Assembly (NCBI GenBank): GCA_964369845.1
Contig: CAYJFJ010000002.1
Span: 8,908 to 72,907, forward strand
Direction: 5' to 3'
DNA: 64,000 nt
From: CAKOSP01 sp964369845
Lineage (GTDB): Bacteria > Bacillota_I > Bacilli_A > RF39 > UBA660
Position numbers and translations under genes: made by a program. Under the pieces are notes generated by a model. That model saw nothing but the letters and a program-made list of their open reading frames with translations, did not search any database and was not told the origin of the DNA. Positions 35,704-42,831 of the stretch are shown here, piece by piece. Every line of letters starts with the position of its first letter. The stretch's first letter is position 1.

Positions 35704-36273
35704 TTATCTATTTAAAATACTAACAGCTTTTTTAGCATCCTCTTCTTTGAGAAGCGAATCTTCATCAAATGCACTTGTCATAATGTGATTATTTTCATTA
35801 TAAAAGTCTGATGTATCATCTATAACTATATAATTACACTCGGCTAAATTATCTTTGTGATAATACTTTAAATATTCATCTATTTTATATTGTCTTGAAC
35901 CATAATATTTTAATTTAATAGATTTTAAATCATTTATATATAATCCATTTAAATTGATTATATCTTTATTAAGTTCATGCAAATTGAAATATTTATCAAT
36001 GAAATCAACTTTTGCAAAATCATAATTTAAACCTAGCTTTTCACACGACTTTATAAGTTTTGTTTCAAACTCTATTCTTCTTTTTACAAAATTCTCATCA
36101 CAATAATAATCTTCACGAATCCAATTAGCACTTTGTGATGAAATTATAACTAATTTTGCATTTGTTTTAACTATTATATATGCTAAGTGATCCATTGCTT
36201 GTTCATTTATGAACTCTTTAGTATAAACATTATTAAAAACTCCATCTATATCTAAAAATATATACTTTTTCAT
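35704..36273 (-). CDS. HAD-superfamily phosphatase
   Basis: 189 residues. HAD motif I is FLDIDGVFNNV (D8, D10), motif II VIISSQSANW (S44-S45), and motif IV YIVIDDTSDF (DD). The shape fits the small HAD domains used as RNA-end or nucleotide phosphatases ('HAD in Swiss-army-knife RNA repair'). The start overlaps the stop of the GDPD gene (ATGA), so the two are coupled. Confidence 0.85.
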   Translation of the reverse strand: MKKYIFLDIDGVFNNVYTKEFINEQAMDHLAYIIVKTNAKLVIISSQSANWIREDYYCDENFVKRRIEFETKLIKSCEKLGLNYDFAKVDFIDKYFNLHELNKDIINLNGLYINDLKSIKLKYYGSRQYKIDEYLKYYHKDNLAECNYIVIDDTSDFYNENNHIMTSAFDEDSLLKEEDAKKAVSILNR

Positions 36274-37202
36274 TTCTCAAATTCCTTTTTTTTAACAAAT
36301 ATTTTCTTTAACTTTTGTGGATTATCTGTAGTAATACTTATTTGTTCTATATTGGAATTTAATATTTCAATATCTATTTTTTTATACAGCATTTCTATAT
36401 CTTTAACTTCATTGATCACATAAATTCCTAACTGTGAAAAATTATCAAGAGCATATTTAATAGTTTTATTTGTTAAAGCATTGCTTAAAGAAATTGTTAA
36501 ATAATTCCATAGTAGTTTTAAATAGATTCTTATATTTTCAACACTTTCCCAGTCAACATCGTAAGATGTTTTAATCCTAATGGACACACTATCTATATGT
36601 TTATATAGTTTACTTAAGTATAGTGCAAATTTATAATCACAAAGTAAATCTGTTTTAATCTTTGTTAAACCTTTTTTTATCTGATACTTTCTTAAAATAT
36701 CTAAATTATTTGGTATGAATGATAAATGAATAATGTTATTACTTAGTTCAGGAAAATCACTTAATATGTTAGCTAAACTTGAAATATTTTTATTTTGAAA
36801 TAAAAGTATGTCTTTTGTTTCTACTTTAATTACTTTACTACCTAATTTATCTGCGTTTTCCTTAAAATATTTCAAAACTTCTTCAAGCGTTACTATTTTA
36901 AAAGTATGATCACAAATACCATTACTGCTTTTTCTTGAACAGAAGTCATATCCTTTTAAATTTTCAAGGCTACTTTTTTTTACTTTGCCAACTCCATTTG
37001 AAACGTCATCAATAAATTCATCATGTATAATCACTGGAATGTTGTCTTTTGTAAATACTATATCAAACTCAAATCCATCACATGAATCTAATAACTTTTC
37101 ATTCTCAAAAATGTATTTCAAACTCTCAAAGGAATTTTCTGGGTAATTTGTTTCTAAAAATCCTAAACGATGAGCAATTAATTTTACTTCTTTATTTATC
37201 AT
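36270..37202 (-). CDS. Glycerophosphodiester phosphodiesterase-like protein
   Basis: 310 residues. GDPD landmarks: IAHRLG at the N-terminus, PENSFESLK, FEFDIVFTKDNIPVIIHDE, and VIKVETKD (the usual VEIK is altered). It would hydrolyse glycerophosphodiesters to glycerol-3-phosphate and an alcohol. The strong GGAGGC ribosome site fixes the start. A 55-residue remnant of its N-terminus sits at 39069-39233 behind the full ftsW gene. First gene of the operon that ends at 32176. Confidence 0.9.
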   Translation of the reverse strand: MINKEVKLIAHRLGFLETNYPENSFESLKYIFENEKLLDSCDGFEFDIVFTKDNIPVIIHDEFIDDVSNGVGKVKKSSLENLKGYDFCSRKSSNGICDHTFKIVTLEEVLKYFKENADKLGSKVIKVETKDILLFQNKNISSLANILSDFPELSNNIIHLSFIPNNLDILRKYQIKKGLTKIKTDLLCDYKFALYLSKLYKHIDSVSIRIKTSYDVDWESVENIRIYLKLLWNYLTISLSNALTNKTIKYALDNFSQLGIYVINEVKDIEMLYKKIDIEILNSNIEQISITTDNPQKLKKIFVKKKEFEK

Positions 37203-37741
37203 AGATTGCCTCCAATAAACTAATTATATCATGGAAAACTTATTTTCAAATATTTCCTATTTACATTTTAGTATAACGTTCACCTTTATTTAATATTAAA
37301 ATTATTGCATTTTTTATAATTCTAAGTTATTATTGACTAATAAATGTGTAATTTAATATCTATATCAATTCTTACTTATATTTAAAACTATTCCTATACT
37401 TGCAAGCGATATTAATAAACTTGAGCCACCATAACTAAGAAAAGGTAATGTTACCCCTGTTACAGGTATTAAACCTACTACCACGCCTAAATTAAGAAGT
37501 GCCTGAACTAATATCCCTATTCCTATTCCAAATGATAAATATTTTGGAAATAAATCTGTTTGCCTTAGAGAAATTTTTATAATTCTATAAAATATAAATA
37601 AGAAGAAAGTTGTTACAATTATAACTCCTAAAAAACCAAATTCTTCACTTATAATTGAAAATATAAAATCTGTTTGGGGTTCTGGCAAGTAAAAGTGTTT
37701 TTGTCTTGAGGATATAAATCCTTGTCCTAAAAGACCACCTG
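37060..37741. repeat. Left copy of the ftsW/GDPD junction repeat
   Basis: Carries the 3' end of ftsW (37365-37741) and the 5' end of the intact GDPD gene. It repeats the sequence at 39092-39637 in direct orientation, but with about 135 extra bp between ftsW and GDPD. Identity is about 80% in 37365-37476, one mismatch in 265 bp over 37477-37741, and lower in the GDPD part. Confidence 0.9.
37365..37741 (-). pseudogene. 3' fragment of a second ftsW copy
   Basis: Encodes the last 125 or so residues of an FtsW/RodA protein with the same protein sequence as the intact copy at 39261-40340 except for the last residue (N for K). It has no start codon; the homology stops abruptly at 37741. The short open frame that begins at 37688 uses TTG of the old frame and is not a gene. 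In 37365-37476 the DNA differs at about 22 of 112 positions while the protein does not, so this copy once came from a functional gene. Confidence 0.92.
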
Positions 37742-37766
37742 AGTTATTTATAAAGTGATAAATTTT

Positions 37767-37793
37767 GAACTATTCGGAAATTCCGAATAGTTC
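37767..37793. terminator. Strong hairpin after the Fic gene
   Basis: GAACTATTCGGAA / TTCCGAATAGTTC, a 13-bp perfect inverted repeat with one base between, 5 bp after the Fic stop codon. It lacks a clear T-run on the minus strand, so it may be a Rho-type or structural end instead of a classical terminator. It lies at the edge of the inserted HIT-Fic segment. Confidence 0.6.
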
Positions 37794-37797
37794 ACTT

Positions 37798-38538
37798 TTA
37801 ATTAGTTTCTAATATACTAATATATTTTTCAAGTTCTAAGATTAAATAATCTGCTATCAAATTAGTCATGGCACTTAAATCTTCAGCGTCATCATAAACT
37901 TTAAATGCATCATAGTAATCTTTTTTATTTGTATTTTTAATATTAATTGGAAGTAATCCATTTTTCATCAACTCAAAATTCATAATTAATCTACCACATC
38001 TACCATTTCCATCAATAAATGGATGTATTCTTTCAAATTTGATATGAAATAAGGCTATTTTTTCAACAATGTGCATAGATGTATCTTCATTATACCAATT
38101 GAGTAAATTATCAAGTCCTGGTTTAATCATAAATGGCTGGGCTAATTCTACATTACTACCTACAATCTGTACAGGTATTTTTCTAAACTTTCCTCTATCG
38201 TCAGGTCTACTCATTAAAACCAAATTGTGAATATTAAGAATTTCACTTTCACTTAAATTTTTTTTATTTTTTACTAAATCAAGTATATAGTAAAATGCAT
38301 CTTTATGCCCTATTGCATCAAAATGATCATTAACAGGTTTACCACTAATTGTAATTTTTTCTTTTATTACTAAAGCAGTTTCATCTAAAGTTAAAGTATT
38401 TCCCTCTATTGCGTTACTATCATAAGTATATTCAAGCATAAAGTTTTCATTTAATTTTTCTACTTCTCCTTGAGATAATGGTCTAAGACTACTTATCTTT
38501 TCCTTTAATTCATTTATTCTCAATAATTTACCATCCAT
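37798..38538 (-). CDS. Fic family protein (AMP-transferase type)
   Basis: 246 residues, the length of single-domain class II Fic proteins. The active motif HPFIDGNGRCGR is at 172-183, and the inhibitory helix motif SNAIEG (S41-G46; consensus S/T-x-x-x-E-G/N) is in the N-terminus. Fic proteins usually transfer AMP to Ser, Thr or Tyr of a target protein; the inhibitory Glu keeps them off until released. Target unknown. Same leader as the HIT gene next to it. It lies between the duplicated ftsW/GDPD ends and is probably acquired DNA. Confidence 0.93.
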   Translation of the reverse strand: MDGKLLRINELKEKISSLRPLSQGEVEKLNENFMLEYTYDSNAIEGNTLTLDETALVIKEKITISGKPVNDHFDAIGHKDAFYYILDLVKNKKNLSESEILNIHNLVLMSRPDDRGKFRKIPVQIVGSNVELAQPFMIKPGLDNLLNWYNEDTSMHIVEKIALFHIKFERIHPFIDGNGRCGRLIMNFELMKNGLLPINIKNTNKKDYYDAFKVYDDAEDLSAMTNLIADYLILELEKYISILETN

Positions 38539-38591
38539 CTTAATTCCTCTTTCTTACTTCTATTTTAACATATTAATATAAATATTCATCA
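38539..38591 (-). promoter_or_regulatory. Leader and promoter of the Fic gene
   Basis: The minus strand reads TATGTTAAAAT (extended -10) and then AGAGG before the start. About 53 bp are nearly the same as the leader of the HIT gene at 39024-39078, with some ten differences. Confidence 0.65.
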
Positions 38592-38597
38592 AATTAT

Positions 38598-39023
38598 TTA
38601 TATATTTTTATTCAATTCAATTAAAATTTTGTTTTGCACTTCCTTATTAAACTCTTTATCAGTTTCATCAAATATCCATGAAAAACCATCATTTACATAT
38701 CTTGGAAATATATGCAAATGATAATGACCTATATCGTTAAATTTTCCACCATTTTGCATAATTGAATATCCGTCTAATTTATATATATTTTTCAATGTTT
38801 TAACTATTTTTTTTGTTAGGACATTAATTTCATTTAATATAGCAATATCAATTTCATCAACATCTAAAAAATGCTTTTTTGTTATTATAAGAACATGACC
38901 TTCATTAATAGGATCAGAATCTAAAAATGCAAAAATTTTATCAGACTCATATATTTTTAAACATTCCTCATTATGATTTACCAACTCACAAAAAACACAT
39001 GTTTCATTTCTTTTACTATCCAT
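38598..39023 (-). CDS. HIT family hydrolase (Hint-like)
   Basis: 141 residues. Histidine triad GHYHLHIFPRY (H100, H102, H104) and N-terminal zinc-type cysteines CVFC (9-12) plus H51. Hint proteins hydrolyse AMP-lysine and other adenylylated compounds. The gene is next to a Fic AMP-transferase and shares its promoter sequence, so a link through AMP chemistry is possible (inference). AGAGG ribosome site. Confidence 0.93.
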   Translation of the reverse strand: MDSKRNETCVFCELVNHNEECLKIYESDKIFAFLDSDPINEGHVLIITKKHFLDVDEIDIAILNEINVLTKKIVKTLKNIYKLDGYSIMQNGGKFNDIGHYHLHIFPRYVNDGFSWIFDETDKEFNKEVQNKILIELNKNI

Positions 39024-39078
39024 ATTAACCTCTTTCTTACTATTATTTTAACATACTAATATGAATAATTATCGAATT
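39024..39078 (-). promoter_or_regulatory. Leader and promoter of the HIT gene
   Basis: Minus strand TATGTTAAAAT, then GTAAGAAAGAGG, before ATG 39023. Its upstream edge runs into the GDPD remnant. Nearly identical to the Fic leader at 38539-38591. Confidence 0.65.
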
Positions 39079-39233
39079 ATTTGATTTTCTTTATCAAATT
39101 CAAATCCTTCACAAGAATCAAGAGCTTCTTTATTATTAAAAATACAATTAAAACTTTCTAGTGATTTTTCAAGATATTTAGTTTCTAAAAATCCTAATCT
39201 ATATGCTATTAATCTAATTTTATCGTTTATCAC
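39069..39233 (-). pseudogene. Remnant of a GDPD gene N-terminus
   Basis: A 54-residue frame aligns with the first 50 residues of the GDPD protein (LIAYRLGFLETKY against LIAHRLGFLETNY; ALDSCEGFEFD against LLDSCDGFEFD). The catalytic HR is YR and PENS is LEKS, and the frame ends in unrelated residues, so it is inactive. It begins 27 bp after the end of the intact ftsW gene, where a full GDPD gene would be expected. Confidence 0.88.
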
Positions 39234-39637
39234 TATATTCACCTCAACAAGCTAATTATATCACTTTTTACTTATATTTAAAACTATTCCAATGCTTGCA
39301 AGTGATATGAGTAAACTAGATCCGCCGTATGATAAGAAAGGAAGTGTAACTCCTGTTACAGGTATTAAACCCACTACCACGCCTAAATTAAGAAGTGCCT
39401 GAACTAATATCCCTATTCCTATTCCAAATGATAAATATTTTGGAAATAAATCTGTTTGCCTTAGAGAAATTTTTATAATTCTATAAAATATAAATAAGAA
39501 GAAAGTTGTTACAATTATAACTCCTAAAAAACCAAATTCTTCACTTATAATTGAAAATATAAAATCTGTTTGGGGTTCTGGCAAGTAAAAGTGTTTTTGT
39601 CTTGAGGACATAAATCCTTGTCCTAAAAGACCACCTG
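39092..39637. repeat. Right copy of the ftsW/GDPD junction repeat
   Basis: Contains the 3' 377 bp of the intact ftsW and the GDPD remnant. Direct-repeat partner of 37060-37741. The two copies bracket the HIT and Fic genes. Confidence 0.9.
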
Positions 39638-40340
39638 GCCCTATTGCGTATAAACTTTGTATTATTTGAAAACCACTACCTAAAGGGTCACTCCATGGAT
39701 TTAAAAATGATACTATTCTTGCCACTCTATATGGAGCTACTATGACAAGTCCTACAACTCCTAATAGACCTGCTACTCCAAGTTTTATAAAAAAACTAAG
39801 TTTTACTCCTGATATGAATATGATTGCTATATTAGTCAAAACAAGAACTACTCCTGTTCCAAAATCTGGTTCCAACATTATAAGTGCAAATGAAAACATA
39901 ATTACTCCTAAAAGAGGAATTATGTTTTTAATTTCATTATGTTCATTTATCTTATTTTTTGATAAATATTTAGCGGTAAAAATCATTAGTCCTAACTTAG
40001 AAAATTCCGACGGCTGCACACCAAAAGAACCTATTCCAAACCAAGATCTAGATCCATTTCTTACAATACCTATTCCTGGAATTAGTACTAAAATTAAAAA
40101 AATTATACATCCAAAAAGTATTAAGTTACTTCTTTTTTCATATAATTTATAATTTATCTTTGATAAAACTAACGTACCTAGTATTCCCACTACTAAAAAT
40201 ACACTTTGATTCATTACAAATTTATATGGATTGCTAAATTTATACTCAGCCCATACATAACTTGATGAATATATCATAATGCATCCGAATACAGATAATA
40301 AAATAACACTTATTAAAAGTGGATAATCAACTTTTTTCAT
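39261..40340 (-). CDS. ftsW: FtsW/RodA-type SEDS protein
   Basis: 359 residues, about ten membrane helices. Start MKKVDYPLLISVILLSVFGCIMIYSSS, core GSRSWFGIGSFGVQPSEF, LMLEPDFGTGVVL, LPEPQTDFIFSIISEEFGF and LPFLSYGGSS are SEDS hallmarks. The protein polymerises or flips lipid II for cell-wall synthesis; whether it acts in division (FtsW) or elongation (RodA) is not decided. The 3' end is repeated at 37365-37741. The dcw-type partners mraY and PBP lie 10 kb away. Confidence 0.94.
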   Translation of the reverse strand: MKKVDYPLLISVILLSVFGCIMIYSSSYVWAEYKFSNPYKFVMNQSVFLVVGILGTLVLSKINYKLYEKRSNLILFGCIIFLILVLIPGIGIVRNGSRSWFGIGSFGVQPSEFSKLGLMIFTAKYLSKNKINEHNEIKNIIPLLGVIMFSFALIMLEPDFGTGVVLVLTNIAIIFISGVKLSFFIKLGVAGLLGVVGLVIVAPYRVARIVSFLNPWSDPLGSGFQIIQSLYAIGPGGLLGQGFMSSRQKHFYLPEPQTDFIFSIISEEFGFLGVIIVTTFFLFIFYRIIKISLRQTDLFPKYLSFGIGIGILVQALLNLGVVVGLIPVTGVTLPFLSYGGSSLLISLASIGIVLNISKK

Positions 40341-40383
40341 ATAATAAATTATATTTTAATTTATTATGTTTATTCTATAAATT

Positions 40384-40407
40384 AAAAAACAGAATTATTT
40401 TCTGTTT
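40384..40407 (-). terminator. Terminator after the alpha-CTD-like gene
   Basis: AAACAGAA / TTCTGTTT stem (40387-40394 with 40400-40407), 5-base loop, then T-run on the minus strand. Confidence 0.75.
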
Positions 40408-42005
40408 AATTTTTTATACTCTTCTTCTTTAGCTATCCATTTTCTATAGTTTGCTCTATTGATTTCTAGATTTTCTTCAATTTCTTGATTTACACTTATT
40501 ATCAATGATTTATCTATAACTGATGCGAAATTATATTCTTTTAAGACACTTTGTAATAGTTCAAATTTTTGTTCTTCAATTAATCCGTAATTGTAAATTA
40601 AGTTTACTTGATTTAATGCGTTTCTGATAATATTAATTTGATTAATAGGCATTCTTTTATCTTTAGTGTAACCTTGATGTGATTCATTCATTAAATCAAT
40701 AACTTTTGTGTAACCATAACTTTTTAAATATTTTATAAAATACACATTCATTTCTAACATTTCAATACCACTATTTAAAACTTCTTCTTTTGTCAAATAT
40801 GTAGCATCTAGTAAACTTAAGTTTTTTTCTGATACAAAATTTACTACTGTATCAGCTGGCTTAATACCTAAATTTTTTGTATTATATAAATAATATTTTG
40901 TAAGTTTTAATATATCACTTAATTTTGTAACTCCTTCTTCTTTTAGTATATTAACCGTTTTATAATGAAAATTCATTTGTTCTAAACTAACATCTTCATA
41001 AACATCTAGACCTTGTTCATCTAATTTTTTATAACTTAATCCATATTTGTTTAGTTTGTCTTTAGCTTCAGAGAATGCTTCTTGATTGTTAACTATATAT
41101 TCTACTATTTTTTCATCGGTATTTACAAGATCACACGTATTTATAATTCCTTCTTTATTAAGTATAGAAACTATTTCAGAATCAAAGTAAAAACTTATAC
41201 ATCTACTAAGCAAATCGTTTCTATCTGCATTTTTTGAATCGCTTATAAATTTTAATTCTACCTTTTCTAAAAAGTTTTTAACAATTATTAAATCTTCATT
41301 ATTTAGTGAAGTAAATGTTGTTAAAAAATCTTCTTCATAAATATTTAGAATGTTTCTTACATATATCATCTTTTTAGATTTAAAAGCATCAAGTATTTTT
41401 TCAGAAAAATCAAAATCGCTTAGTAATTTATCTAAAAATATATATTTTTTAGTTCCATAATAATCTTTATTTTCTCTGCTTTTTATACGTTCTTTTTTTA
41501 CTGGCATCACTTCTTTTTTTTCTACTGAAATTTCTAGTACCTTAAGTTCTTCTTCCAAATTTGGAAATTCATTAACTAATGCTTTAATTACTTTTGCTTT
41601 TAATATTTCACTTAAATATTTTATATCTGTTCTTGCTTTACTTATAGAATTTTGTGATTTTACCTGATTTATTAATGACTTTATACTTTTGAGTTCTTTA
41701 TTTTCTAGTTTTTTTCTCACTGCTGGACTTAAATTCAATAAATATATTGAGCATTCTATTTTTTCTTCAAAAGTTAATGTTTTAAATACTTCATCATATA
41801 ACTTTAAATTGTATTTATTTAATATGTCAGATATTTTTTCTACTACTTTATTTGTTATGTATGGTAGTGATAGTAATTCACTTTTGCTTTTTTTTATTAA
41901 ATCAGAAAGTAAATAAATACGATTTGTATTTAAAATTCCTCTAATATTTTGATTTATTTCTTCTAAAATTTCTTCGTCAGTTTTTAATATTAATTTTCTT
42001 TCCAT
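40395..42005 (-). CDS. Protein made of RNA polymerase alpha-CTD-like repeats (long)
   Basis: 536 residues. About six units of 50-70 residues resemble the HhH-type fold of the RNA polymerase alpha C-terminal domain: 'LNLSPAVRKKLENKELKSIKSLI', 'ILNIYEEDFL', 'INTCDLV', 'GVTKLSDILKL', with the pattern helix - short - 'L..DL' - helix - 'LG/LKL'. No other domain and no membrane helix. In true alpha such a domain binds UP-element DNA and factors. Here it may bind DNA or RNA polymerase, but this is inference. It follows a related smaller gene by 20 bp. Both have GGGGAAAAATG starts. Confidence 0.65.
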   Translation of the reverse strand: MERKLILKTDEEILEEINQNIRGILNTNRIYLLSDLIKKSKSELLSLPYITNKVVEKISDILNKYNLKLYDEVFKTLTFEEKIECSIYLLNLSPAVRKKLENKELKSIKSLINQVKSQNSISKARTDIKYLSEILKAKVIKALVNEFPNLEEELKVLEISVEKKEVMPVKKERIKSRENKDYYGTKKYIFLDKLLSDFDFSEKILDAFKSKKMIYVRNILNIYEEDFLTTFTSLNNEDLIIVKNFLEKVELKFISDSKNADRNDLLSRCISFYFDSEIVSILNKEGIINTCDLVNTDEKIVEYIVNNQEAFSEAKDKLNKYGLSYKKLDEQGLDVYEDVSLEQMNFHYKTVNILKEEGVTKLSDILKLTKYYLYNTKNLGIKPADTVVNFVSEKNLSLLDATYLTKEEVLNSGIEMLEMNVYFIKYLKSYGYTKVIDLMNESHQGYTKDKRMPINQINIIRNALNQVNLIYNYGLIEEQKFELLQSVLKEYNFASVIDKSLIISVNQEIEENLEINRANYRKWIAKEEEYKKLNRK

Positions 42006-42025
42006 TTTTCCCCTTTTATACTTTT

Positions 42026-42754
42026 TTACTTTGTTTTTGCTTCTTTATTTTCTAAATTTTCATAAGCAACATAGTTATTTATATATAAAGCTTCACATAA
42101 CAGTTGATATTTTTTAATTTCAAATAACATTTTTATTTCTGCTACTTTACTTTGAAGCTCTTCTTCTCTAGTTTTCCCTACTGCTCTTAATCTTTTGATT
42201 TTTTCTTCTTTAAATTCTAGTAAATCATCTACTGTGAAAACATCAGTTCTAGACAATGCATTTTCTACAGCCGGTGATAATCCTATATTTTGAATTTCTG
42301 TAGCTAATGTTATTTCTTGTGATGAATCTACGTAAAGAGCTAGTGATACTTCTTCTAATGCTTGTTTTAATTTTTTCATACTTGAACTTGGTATAATACC
42401 TTTTTTTACTAATAAATTTTCACTTATTGAAACTAAACTACCTATTTTATTTATTTTTTTATTTTCTAAATTAGCTACTATATCATGACTTATATTTAAC
42501 TTAGATACTTCTGATTCGTATAATTCTTCTTTTGATAATTCTTTTAAATCCACAAGTCTCAAACCAAATCCAGCTAAAAATTCTTTGATTGCTATTATTT
42601 TAGTAGCACCTATACTTCTAATTCTTGCAAGCTCACTTTCTGATTTATTTGATAACTGACCTATAGTTGATATTCTTCTTCTCATTAAACATAAAACAAT
42701 ACCTCTATCTAAATTTGTTTCTGTTAATATTACTTCCATTATATTATTATTCAT
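42026..42754 (-). CDS. Protein made of RNA polymerase alpha-CTD-like repeats (short)
   Basis: 242 residues with three units; the last is the closest to an alpha-CTD (IQNIGLSPAVENALSRTDV, FTVDDLLEFKEEKIKRLRAVGKTREEE), a match to the 'LSVRAYNCLK..TVGDLL...L..IRNLGKKSLEE' pattern of RpoA. The first is similar (ISTIGQLSNKSESELARIRSIG). A tail rich in Glu and Lys follows. No RNA polymerase NTD or other domain, so it is not RpoA. It is first in a two-gene operon with the longer gene. Confidence 0.72.
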   Translation of the reverse strand: MNNNIMEVILTETNLDRGIVLCLMRRRISTIGQLSNKSESELARIRSIGATKIIAIKEFLAGFGLRLVDLKELSKEELYESEVSKLNISHDIVANLENKKINKIGSLVSISENLLVKKGIIPSSSMKKLKQALEEVSLALYVDSSQEITLATEIQNIGLSPAVENALSRTDVFTVDDLLEFKEEKIKRLRAVGKTREEELQSKVAEIKMLFEIKKYQLLCEALYINNYVAYENLENKEAKTK

Positions 42755-42810
42755 TTTTCCCCCATTAATACTAATATTATATCATATTTGTTACATTTTG
42801 TCAAAAAAAT

Positions 42811-42831
42811 AAAAAGACATGATTAGTCTTT
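42811..42831 (-). terminator. Terminator after relA
   Basis: AAAGAC / GTCTTT stem with T-rich tail on the minus strand, overlapping the gene's end. Confidence 0.65.

Noticed and set aside
37365..37688. Frame that looks like a short FtsW-like protein
   Set aside because: It begins at an internal TTG of the ftsW frame; homology continues upstream to 37741 and then stops, so it is a pseudogene fragment, not a gene.
37767..37793. End of an insertion sequence
   Set aside because: It is a perfect hairpin, but no second copy, no transposase and no target-site duplication were found; a transcript end is simpler.
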